A stretch of 12,662 nt of DNA. It comes from JBOHPP01 sp050731755. Lineage in GTDB: Bacteria; Methylomirabilota; Methylomirabilia; Rokubacteriales; CSP1-6. The stretch spans positions 1-12,662 of the forward strand of contig JBOHPP010000217.1 of NCBI GenBank assembly GCA_050731755.1, given 5' to 3'. The notes beneath the pieces were generated by a model. It was not told the DNA's origin, searched no databases, and worked only from the letters and a program-made list of their open reading frames with translations. Positions 1 to 6,124 of the stretch are shown here, piece after piece (within the stretch, counting starts at the first letter, position 1; the number at the start of each line of letters is the position of its first letter). Both the position numbers and the translations under genes were made by a program.

Positions 1-597
1 GGCGTACACGATCATTGTGCCGGCCGGCCGTCCCATACGACGGAGGAGCCGCAGCAGCAGGACGCCGGTGGCGATCTCGCAGCCGAGGAGGAAGAGACGC
101 CAGCCGAGCAGGCTGTCGGGAAACACCGTCGTCACCGCCGCGAACAGTATCTGCGCGCCTGGCGGGTAGACCGTGGGCTTGGTCGGGCGGTTGATGTTCG
201 GGTGGATGACGTCGTCGCGCAGATGGGCCAGCTCAGACGCCGCCGGCGGATACCGGTAGGGGCTGATGCCGGCGCGCTGCACGCGCCCGTCCCAGAGGTA
301 GCGATAGACGTCGGAGGAGAGCACCACCGGCGTGGGCAGGACGGCCACCCGGAAGAGCAATCCGAAGCCCAGCACCAGGCCGAGCACGACGCGGTCCTCG
401 CCGCCCCGGCCGACGGTCAGCCACACGGCGCCCAGATAGAGAGCGAAGAGACCGGCGAACACGATCACGTAGCGCGTGAGGGCGTTCATCCCATCGCCGA
501 GCAAAAGGCGAGTGTCGAGCGCGTAGCCGGCAAGGCTCACGACGCCGAGCGCCCCGAGGATGAACCGCATGACCGCCGGCATCCGCACGGCGTTCAC
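1..597 (-). CDS. GT-C type polyprenol-sugar glycosyltransferase (GT87/mannosyltransferase-like), 3' end cut by window
   Basis: Reading the minus strand from 597 gives 199 uninterrupted codons to the window edge, so the C-terminus is missing. The start is GTG at 597-595, overlapping the TGA of the upstream DoxX-like gene (GTGA), which implies translational coupling. Hydrophobic helices lie near residues 8-30, 42-62, 69-90 and 162-184. Between them is the extracytoplasmic loop SSDVYRYLWDGRVQ (94-107), followed by SPYRYPP and YPPGAQ. This Asp-containing loop is typical of multi-spanning glycosyltransferases that use polyprenyl-phosphate sugars (GT87, DUF2029 and alpha-1,6-mannosyltransferase relatives). 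D96 is the likely catalytic or metal-related acid. A family 2 synthase at the head of the same operon could make its lipid-linked donor. Family level is fairly sure; sugar and acceptor are unknown. An alternative start is ATG at 582. Confidence 0.8.
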   Translation of the reverse strand, partial: MNAVRMPAVMRFILGALGVVSLAGYALDTRLLLGDGMNALTRYVIVFAGLFALYLGAVWLTVGRGGEDRVVLGLVLGFGLLFRVAVLPTPVVLSSDVYRYLWDGRVQRAGISPYRYPPAASELAHLRDDVIHPNINRPTKPTVYPPGAQILFAAVTTVFPDSLLGWRLFLLGCEIATGVLLLRLLRRMGRPAGTMIVYA

Positions 598-1112
598 GTT
601 GCTCGCCGGAGCAGGCGCGCCCAGCCCGCGCTCGCCGCCGCCCGCCGTGCCAGCCAGGGCTCGAGCCAGGCGTCCAGGCCGAGGACCCGACCGGCGCCGG
701 CCGCGGCGAAGCAGAAGAGAGGCAGGGTGAGAAGCGGCCAGATCCAGTACCACTCACCCGGCACGTTGAAGGCCCCGAGCGCGATCTGGACCTGCCAGAG
801 GAATCCGACAGCGCCGGCCAGGCGGGTGAGAAGGCCGAAGAGGAGCAGCACGCCGAGCCCCAGCTCGACGATGAAGGTCTGAAGGCCGAAGAGGCCGAAG
901 TTCGGCAGCACGACGTCGTTCAGGAACGCCGCGTACCAGCCGAAGGTCGGATTGGCGATCTCCTTCTCGATGAAGCCGCGCAGCCAGCCGTAGCCGATCC
1001 ACGGCGCCTTCTGCAGCGCCATGTCGAGGTAGAGCAGGCCGTAGGCGATGCGGAAGATCGCCAGCGGCCAGCCGGGCACGCGCGCTCCGAGCCCGAGGAC
1101 GTCCGCCGCCAT
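594..1112 (-). CDS. DoxX/DoxD-like integral membrane protein (copy 1)
   Basis: The product is 172 aa, with hydrophobic helices near 13-32, 72-97, 99-113 and 122-141. The layout matches the DoxX/DoxD family, which includes the small subunit of thiosulfate:quinone oxidoreductase and many undefined membrane redox proteins. The segment GEWYWIWPLLTLPLFCF followed by AGAGRVLGLDAWL is the characteristic family end. It starts with ATG 4 nt after the stop of the radical SAM gene, with a weak GGAG about 11 nt upstream, and its TGA overlaps the GTG of the glycosyltransferase, so it is an inner operon gene. A closely related copy lies in opposite orientation at 7637-8224. Compared with that copy it lacks about 23 N-terminal residues. 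The role in this operon is unknown; quinone-linked or membrane redox work is possible. Confidence 0.85.
   Translation of the reverse strand: MAADVLGLGARVPGWPLAIFRIAYGLLYLDMALQKAPWIGYGWLRGFIEKEIANPTFGWYAAFLNDVVLPNFGLFGLQTFIVELGLGVLLLFGLLTRLAGAVGFLWQVQIALGAFNVPGEWYWIWPLLTLPLFCFAAAGAGRVLGLDAWLEPWLARRAAASAGWARLLRRAT
955..1001. repeat. 47-bp block identical (inverted) to 7817-7863
   Basis: The reverse complement of this block is identical base for base to 7817-7863. Both lie inside the DoxX-like genes and encode the conserved stretch around WIGYGWLRGFIEKEI. Synonymous differences are frequent on either side but absent for these roughly 15 codons. Confidence 0.9.
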
Positions 1113-1116
1113 GGCG

Positions 1117-2124
1117 TCAGATACTCCAGAGCAGGCCGCAGCCGCGGCAGGGGTCGGGCGGGGTCTCGCTCTCGAAGTCGACGCGGAACTTCCGGTAGCG
1201 CTCGCCGTTCCAGATCTCGGCGAACCGATCGCTGAAGGCGTTCCCCAGCACGAGCCCTTCGTAGTCGCGGGCCACCCACGGGGAGATGCAGCAGGGGAGC
1301 ACGTTGCCGTTGGCCGTCACGTAGGCCAGGGTCCACGGTCGTTGGCAACCGGCCCAGTGTCGCGAGCGGGCCGCTCCGCCTTTGAGGCTCTCCAGCGGCG
1401 TGGTGAGGCCGGAGGCGCGCAGGGCGACGCCGAGATCCTCGGCCATGTGCGTAGCCTCGTCGAGCAAAGACTGCTCCCGCGCGTGCAGCCGGCCGTGCAG
1501 CGCGTTTTCCTCCACGGCCAGGCCCAGGCCGTTGAAGACCAGCCGTTGCACGTAGACCTCGCCGACCTCGAGGTCCGCCCCCAGCCGCACGAATGCCGGT
1601 AACTCTTCCAGGTTCGCCCGTGAGGCGGTGAACCAGATGGACACCCGCGGAGTCGATCGCCCCAGCTCACGCTCGAGCTCCACGAGCCGCCGGACGTTGC
1701 CCACGACGCGGTCGAACTGGTCGACGCCCCGGAGCCGGCGGTAGGTCGCAGCCGTCGCCGCGTCCATGGACACCCGGTATTCGTCGAGACCCGACTCGAT
1801 CAGACGCCTGGCGCGCTTGGGGGTGAGGCTGATCGCGTCGGAGTTGAAGAGAACCGTCGCCACGCGCGTCTTGAGCCAGGCCACGATGTCGAAGATCTCG
1901 CGGTTGAGCAAGGGCTCGCCGATGCCATGCAGCACCACCCGGTCGAGCACGGGGAACTGCTCCACGATCGCCTGTACCTGGGCCAAGGTCAGATCGGCGG
2001 GCGGCTCGAGGCTCGCGAACGTGCGGATACAGGTCTGGCACTCCGAGTCGCAGCGGTTGGTGGTCTCCAGATAGAGCGAGCGGGGGAGGTCGGGGACCAC
2101 GGCGGCACGGGGCGCGGCGTCCAT
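1117..2124 (-). CDS. Radical SAM protein with C-terminal SPASM-like cysteines
   Basis: The product is 335 aa. The radical SAM cluster motif CDSECQTC gives C25, C29 and C32 (CxxxCxxC), which bind the 4Fe-4S cluster that cleaves S-adenosylmethionine. HGIGEPLLN (66-74) is the GGE-like SAM-binding strand. The C-terminal region carries C260, C278, C279, C326 and C329, including VLPCC and CRGCG, as expected for a SPASM/Twitch auxiliary cluster domain. This family includes peptide-modifying maturases and enzymes acting on small molecules; the substrate cannot be told from sequence. Start ATG 2124 lies 12 nt after the stop of the preceding radical SAM gene, with GAGAG upstream. It is followed at 4 nt by the DoxX-like gene. 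No precursor peptide gene sits in the operon gaps, which argues against a simple RiPP cluster. Confidence 0.9.
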   Translation of the reverse strand: MDAAPRAAVVPDLPRSLYLETTNRCDSECQTCIRTFASLEPPADLTLAQVQAIVEQFPVLDRVVLHGIGEPLLNREIFDIVAWLKTRVATVLFNSDAISLTPKRARRLIESGLDEYRVSMDAATAATYRRLRGVDQFDRVVGNVRRLVELERELGRSTPRVSIWFTASRANLEELPAFVRLGADLEVGEVYVQRLVFNGLGLAVEENALHGRLHAREQSLLDEATHMAEDLGVALRASGLTTPLESLKGGAARSRHWAGCQRPWTLAYVTANGNVLPCCISPWVARDYEGLVLGNAFSDRFAEIWNGERYRKFRVDFESETPPDPCRGCGLLWSI

Positions 2125-2136
2125 CGAGTGCTGCTC

Positions 2137-3129
2137 TCAGCGCGCGGAGACGACGGTCGTGCAGGCGCTGCCCAGCTTCGGGAGATCCTGGGTTATGGCT
2201 CGCTCCCAGTCGAGCCGGATATGTTCCCCCCGCGCGAATGGGCAGTAGGGATCGGGCTCGTCCAAACGCCTGCTGAGCGCCCGGCGGCCGGCGCAGCCGC
2301 CGCGACAGGGGCAGCCGTCGCAGACCGGCGGCCGGCGGCGCGCGTCGGCGAACTCCGGTGCGTCGACGATCGCCTCGCCCAGACGAACCAGGTCGGCGAG
2401 ACCAAGGCGGCTCGACGGCCAGTACGTGCACGGCAGCACGCGGCCGTCGGGCGCCACGCGCACCGTCGAGCGCCCGCAGCCCGGCCCGGCGAAGTCCTCG
2501 AGCCCGAGGACGCCGGCCAGCACCGGCTCGGTCGTGGCGACCAGGCGGGTCGCGTCGGCCAAGCCGCGGATCGCCGCCCAGAACTGGACGTAGGTCGGCG
2601 TGAAGCGATCCGTCTTGGACGGCTGATAGATGTTGACCCTGAGGTTGGCTCCGAACTCCCCGGCGAGGCGCGCCAGCGCCGGCAAGCGGTCGTGGTTGAT
2701 ACGCATCATCACCGCCGTGACGGTGACCGGCACCCCGAGGCCGACGCACCGCTCGAGCGCCCGCAGCACCGTGCGCCAGTTGCCGGCGCCCCGGAAGCCG
2801 TCGTGCTCGGGCTCGGTGGGGAAGTCGAGCGAGAACTCGACGTTGTGGAACCGCTTGACGGCGGCGTCGCCCAGCGCCTCGATGCTGAGCCCATTGGAGG
2901 TGATGCTCGTCTTGATGGCCCGGCTCCACAGGTAGTCCAGGATCGCTTCGTACTGAGCGTGCAATCCGTTCTCGCCGACGCCCAGGTTCATCGACCGGAC
3001 CGGAATCGCGTCGCAGACCCGCTGCACGTCTTGGAGCGTGAGCCGCTCCACCACCATGTCCGGCCGATAGCAGTGCGGGCACTTGAGGTTGCACTCGTTG
3101 GTGAGCCCGATGCCGACCGAAAAGGCCAT
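2137..3129 (-). CDS. Radical SAM/SPASM protein, second and distinct from its neighbour
   Basis: The product is 330 aa. CNLKCPHC near the N-terminus gives C13, C17 and C20 for the radical SAM cluster. GVGENG (50-55) stands where the GGE motif is expected, with Asn after Glu. The C-terminal SPASM region is rich in cysteine: C218, C234, C270, C273, C275, C279 and C296, including CDGCPCRGGC, enough for one or two auxiliary Fe-S clusters. The ATG shares one base with the TGA of the glycosyltransferase upstream (TGATG), so the two are translationally coupled. It is only distantly similar to the next radical SAM gene, so this is not a recent tandem duplication. Pairing with two glycosyltransferases suggests a lipid-linked sugar or surface component as substrate, but that is inference. 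Confidence 0.9.
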   Translation of the reverse strand: MAFSVGIGLTNECNLKCPHCYRPDMVVERLTLQDVQRVCDAIPVRSMNLGVGENGLHAQYEAILDYLWSRAIKTSITSNGLSIEALGDAAVKRFHNVEFSLDFPTEPEHDGFRGAGNWRTVLRALERCVGLGVPVTVTAVMMRINHDRLPALARLAGEFGANLRVNIYQPSKTDRFTPTYVQFWAAIRGLADATRLVATTEPVLAGVLGLEDFAGPGCGRSTVRVAPDGRVLPCTYWPSSRLGLADLVRLGEAIVDAPEFADARRRPPVCDGCPCRGGCAGRRALSRRLDEPDPYCPFARGEHIRLDWERAITQDLPKLGSACTTVVSAR

Positions 3130-3839
3130 CAGCGCCTCCAGGCGTAGCGCACGGTGGTGAGGAGCAGGTGGTAGCCGGCCAGCACACTGCCTCGCAGCGT
3201 CCCGGCGACCTTCGATCGGCCGATACGGGGCCGGCAGCTCACCGGGACCTCGACGATGCGGTAGCCGCGCCGCGCCGCTTTGACGATCATCTCAACGGGC
3301 CAGCCGTAGGTCTGGTGCTCCATGCCGAGGTCGTGGAGCACGCGCGCCGCGATTGCGCGGAAGGGGCCGATGTCGGTGAGGCGGAGCCCGTAGAGCAGGC
3401 GCAGCAGCGTCGTGACCACGCGGTTGCCCACGCGCTGCTGGGGCGTGAGGGCGGTGGGGGCGCCGCCGCGCACCCGCGAACCGATCACGAGGTGGGCCTC
3501 GCCGGCCAGCACCGGAGCCAGCACGCGGTCCATTTCGCGGGGATCCTCGTTGCGATCGCCGTCAAGAAAGACGAGGATCTCGGCGTCTGTCGCCGCCAGG
3601 GCCCCGGCCAGGCAGGCCGATCCGTAGCCACGCCGGGGCTCGCGCACGACGCGAGCTCCGGCAGCGGCGGCGACCGCGGCGGTGCGATCCGTGCTGCCGT
3701 TGTCCACGACAATGATCTCGGCGACCAGGTGGCGCGGCACCTCGCTGACCACCGAGCCGATCGCCGCCTCCTCGTTCAGGGCCGGGATGACCACGCTGAC
3801 CCGCGGGGCGTTTCCTGGCCGGGACCCGCTCTCCGCCAT
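3129..3839 (-). CDS. Family 2 glycosyltransferase, polyprenyl-phosphate (dolichyl-phosphate mannose synthase-like)
   Basis: With the ATG at 3839 the product is 236 aa. It has the GT-A fold order: VSVVIPALNEE (14-24), VVDNGSTDRT (44-53), the DxD-type FLDGD (91-95) that binds the nucleotide-sugar metal, GSRVRG (120-125), and DIGPFRA (156-162), typical of dolichyl-phosphate mannose synthase and glucosyl relatives. There are no strong C-terminal membrane helices, so it is probably a peripheral enzyme on the inner face. It would charge polyprenyl phosphate with a sugar for use by the GT-C enzyme at the end of the operon. An in-frame GTG at 3896 would add 19 residues but has no ribosome site and adds a disordered Pro/Ala/Gly-rich leader. 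ATG 3839 has GGGGGA about 10 nt upstream and is preferred, though not certain. First gene of the minus-strand operon. Confidence 0.88.
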   Translation of the reverse strand: MAESGSRPGNAPRVSVVIPALNEEAAIGSVVSEVPRHLVAEIIVVDNGSTDRTAAVAAAAGARVVREPRRGYGSACLAGALAATDAEILVFLDGDRNEDPREMDRVLAPVLAGEAHLVIGSRVRGGAPTALTPQQRVGNRVVTTLLRLLYGLRLTDIGPFRAIAARVLHDLGMEHQTYGWPVEMIVKAARRGYRIVEVPVSCRPRIGRSKVAGTLRGSVLAGYHLLLTTVRYAWRR

Positions 3840-3990
3840 GCTCTGCCATCCCCCGCGGCCGCGATCCTGCGCCGGTGCCGGGTCCGCAATTGTCACAGCC
3901 GTGTAAAATCCACGGGGCCTGCCGATACCGGCGACGGGCTCCAGGGATACGCCTGATCCCCGGCTTCGTCAACGACCAGAGACGCACGAT

Positions 3991-4008
3991 TTGACACTGC
4001 CGTGACAA
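3991..4008. promoter_or_regulatory. Imperfect inverted repeat with TTGACA in the divergent intergenic region
   Basis: TTGACAC (3991-3997) and GTGACAA (4002-4008) form an inverted repeat with one mismatch and a 4-nt spacer, 32 nt before the thioredoxin-like ATG. TTGACA also matches a -35 hexamer, but no good -10 follows at 17 nt. TTGTCAC recurs at 3890-3896. It may be an operator or part of the promoter for the plus-strand operon. The evidence is weak. Confidence 0.25.
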
Positions 4009-4039
4009 CTCCGCGCGGGAAACATGGCAGGCTGGGGCC

Positions 4040-4609
4040 ATGACCGCGGCAGTCGGCCGTCGGGTTGTGCTCACGACTGCGCTGATCGCCGCCCTGGCCG
4101 TCGCGCTGGCGGTGGGGACTGCGATCGTGCGTCGGTTGGGAGCGCCCGAGGCCGCCCCGGCGCTCGGGCTGGGGGCGGCGGCGCCCGAGATCGCCGGCGG
4201 CCCCTGGATCAACAGCGGGCCGCTCACCATGGCCGCCCTCCGCGGACGAGTGGTGCTCGTCGAGTTCTGGACCTATGGGTGAACGAACTGCCAGAACGTG
4301 ATCCCGCAGTTGCGGGACTGGCACGCGCGATATGCAGAGGCGGGGCTCACGATCGTCGGGGTGCACTCGCCGGAGTTCTTCTGGGAACGGAGCCACGATC
4401 GTGTCGTGGCCGCTACGCGGAAGTTCGGTATCCTCTACCCGGTGGTCCGGGACAATGACTTCGCCATCTGGGAGCGCTACGGCGTGAGGGCTTGGCCCAC
4501 GCGGGTCCTCGTGGATCGGGGGGGCCGGGTGCGCTACCGCCACATCGGCGAGGGTGCCTACGACGAGACCGCGGCGCTGATCCGCCGCCTCCTCGCCGAG
4601 CGGGGCTGA
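4040..4609 (+). CDS. Selenocysteine-containing membrane-anchored thioredoxin-like protein (TGA at 4280-4282 read as Sec)
   Basis: The frame opens at ATG 4040 and meets TGA at 4280-4282. It then continues open for 108 more codons to the TGA at 4607-4609, giving 189 aa with residue 81 encoded by the inner TGA. Around it the protein reads FWTYG-U-TNCQNVIPQ. In thioredoxin-like redoxins of the DipZ/TlpA type the same place holds the first Cys of the CxxC active site (FWTYxCxNC), so the TGA stands exactly at a catalytic Cys, giving U81-T-N-C84. The rest of the fold is intact: N-terminal anchor helix 9-30, VVLVEFW strand, TIVGVHSPEF, and the cis-Pro loop AWPT. A hairpin resembling a bacterial SECIS element follows at 4289-4323. 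The active site would face the periplasm. The kinase gene begins at the base after its stop. A nonsense mutation or sequencing error is the alternative, but is less likely given the intact downstream frame. Confidence 0.85.
4289..4323 (+). promoter_or_regulatory. Putative bacterial SECIS hairpin downstream of the Sec TGA
   Basis: Outer stem TGCCAG (4289-4294) pairs perfectly with CTGGCA (4318-4323). Inner stem TCCCGC (4302-4307) pairs perfectly with GCGGGA (4312-4317), closed by loop AGTT (4308-4311). A 7-nt one-sided bulge lies at 4295-4301. The loop starts 25 nt after the TGA and has G in its second position. Bacterial SECIS models expect a short apical loop with a G among its first two bases about 16-37 nt after UGA. 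It lies within coding sequence, as bacterial SECIS elements do, and would recruit SelB with Sec-tRNA. Folding was done by eye. Confidence 0.7.
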
Positions 4610-6124
4610 GTGCCCCGCGTCAGCGCGCCGCTGCCCCGGCTGGCGGTCTTCGCGCTGGTCGGCGTCATTATCCCCGCTGCCACTGTGGCCGTTCTGGGCT
4701 ACGTGTCGCTCCGCCACTGGGAGACCTCGGCCGAGCTCCTCTTCCGGGAGCAGGCCCGGGACATGGCGGTGATGACAGCTGACAAGGTCCAGATGGTGCT
4801 GCGCCAGGCGGACGACGAGGTGCTGGCGCGGCTGGAGGCGGCGCTCGCCGCCAGGTCGGGTCTCGGGACGGCGCTCGAGCGCTTCCGGGCCGAGACGCCG
4901 TTGATCGAGCGGCTCTGGGTGTACGACCGCCGTGGACGCCTGCTCTTCCCATCCGCTCCCGGAGATGACCTGCTCACGACACGGCTGGCCGAGGTGTTCG
5001 AGAGCCTGTGGGAGCGAGGCGGCCGCCGGCTGTTCATGGTCGGTGGACAACCGGGCCTGGCCGTGATCGTCCCGGGGGGCGGCGCGCCCGTGCTGGCCGC
5101 CTTGACGCGGAGCCGCGAAGGCCTGCGGCGCGAAGTGTTCGAGGCGACGATCAAACCGCTGGAGACGCCGACGATCTGCGCGGTGATCGACGCCGAGGGA
5201 CGCCCGGTATACAGCCAGCAGCCGCTGGAGCGGGCCACTCTGCTGGTCGCCGTGCCGTTTCGCGAGGAGTTCCCGGGCTGGCGCATGGCCCTCTACCAGC
5301 CGCCGGGGACCTCTCCCCGCGAGTCGGTGCGCCGCCAGGTCATGGTCTTCACCGCGGCTCTGGGCGTGCTGGTTCTCGTCATCGCGGCCGGTATCGTGGC
5401 GACCGGGCGGCTGGTCCGGCGCGAGACGGAGATGGCCCGGCTCAAGGCGGACTTCGTGGCCAACGTCTCGCACGACCTCAAGACGCCGCTCTCGGTGATC
5501 CGGATGTTCGGCGAAACGCTCGAGATGGGCCGGTTGCCCGACGAGGCGGCGCGCCGCGAGTATTACCGGGTCATCACCCGGGAGAGCGAGCGGCTCACGC
5601 GCCTGATCGACAACGTGCTCGACTTCTCGCGGATCGAAAGTGGCCGGCAGACGTACGTGCGGGTCCCGACCGCCGTGGAGCCGCTGGTCCGGGAAACGCT
5701 GGAGGCCTTCAGCGTTCCGCTGGCCCAGCAGGGCTTCAAGGTCGACGTCCAGGTGGCGCCGGACCTGCCCGAGGCCTCCCTCGACGCCGAGGCGGTGGGA
5801 CAGGCGCTGGCCAACCTCATCGACAACGCCATCAAATACTCGAGCGAGCACAAGTCGGTGACGATCAGCGCCTGCGTCGCCGACGGCCGCCTCGCCCTGA
5901 CCGTCGCCGACGAGGGTATCGGCATCCCCCGCGCGGAGCAGAGGCGGATCTTCGACAAGTTCTATCGCGTCGGGCGCAGCGAGACCCAGGGCCGGCGCGG
6001 CAGCGGCGTGGGCCTGGCCCTCGTCCGGCACGTGGCCCAAGCCCATGGCGGCCGCGTGTCCGTGGACAGCCGCCCCGGTGAGGGCAGCCGCTTCACGCTC
6101 TGGCTTCCCTTGACCGGCCAATGA
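4610..6124 (+). CDS. Membrane sensor histidine kinase (HisKA-HATPase)
   Basis: The product is 504 aa from GTG 4610, which directly follows the TGA of the selenoprotein gene. TM helix 1 spans about 11-33 and TM helix 2 about 245-264. They enclose a periplasmic sensor domain of roughly 210 residues with a PAS/Cache-like look (LWVYDRRGRLLFPS, ICAVIDAEGRPVY) and one cysteine, C190. The kinase core is complete: H-box FVANVSHDLKTPL with phospho-acceptor H288, N-box NLIDNAIKY (402-410), G1 DEGIGIP (434-440), F-box IFDKFYRVG, and G2 GSGVGLALV (464-472). The helix between TM2 and the H-box is short and shows no clear HAMP domain. No response regulator gene lies in the window, so the partner is encoded elsewhere. 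Co-translation with a periplasm-facing selenothioredoxin suggests redox-linked sensing, which is inference. Confidence 0.93.
   Translation: MPRVSAPLPRLAVFALVGVIIPAATVAVLGYVSLRHWETSAELLFREQARDMAVMTADKVQMVLRQADDEVLARLEAALAARSGLGTALERFRAETPLIERLWVYDRRGRLLFPSAPGDDLLTTRLAEVFESLWERGGRRLFMVGGQPGLAVIVPGGGAPVLAALTRSREGLRREVFEATIKPLETPTICAVIDAEGRPVYSQQPLERATLLVAVPFREEFPGWRMALYQPPGTSPRESVRRQVMVFTAALGVLVLVIAAGIVATGRLVRRETEMARLKADFVANVSHDLKTPLSVIRMFGETLEMGRLPDEAARREYYRVITRESERLTRLIDNVLDFSRIESGRQTYVRVPTAVEPLVRETLEAFSVPLAQQGFKVDVQVAPDLPEASLDAEAVGQALANLIDNAIKYSSEHKSVTISACVADGRLALTVADEGIGIPRAEQRRIFDKFYRVGRSETQGRRGSGVGLALVRHVAQAHGGRVSVDSRPGEGSRFTLWLPLTGQ

Noticed and set aside
1117..3129. RiPP biosynthesis cluster built on the two radical SAM/SPASM genes
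   Set aside because: Gaps between operon genes are 12 nt or less and no short Cys-, Gly- or Asn-rich precursor ORF is present. The neighbours are glycosyltransferases, not peptidases or exporters.
1667..3187. Open frame of about 500 codons on the minus strand in a second frame over both radical SAM genes
   Set aside because: It is an Arg/Pro/Gly-rich out-of-frame reading. The true frames carry the CxxxCxxC motifs and SPASM cysteines.
3991..4024. Sigma-70 promoter with TTGACA for the selenoprotein operon
   Set aside because: No acceptable -10 occurs at 16-18 bp. It is kept only as a weak operator/promoter candidate.
4040..4282. Separate 80-aa truncated protein, or a pseudogene, ending at the TGA
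   Set aside because: The stop sits exactly at a catalytic Cys position, the downstream frame is undamaged, and a SECIS-like hairpin follows, which favours recoding over decay.
4298..4609. Separate 103-aa thioredoxin-like gene starting at GTG 4298
   Set aside because: This start would begin after the active site and lacks a ribosome site. It is better explained as the C-terminal part of the selenoprotein read through the TGA at 4280.
3893..6121. Open frame of about 740 codons on the minus strand opposite the selenoprotein and kinase genes
   Set aside because: It is antisense to clear kinase motifs (H, N, G1, F, G2 boxes). Its composition is His/Arg/Pro/Gly-rich with no domain, typical of antisense frames in high-GC DNA.
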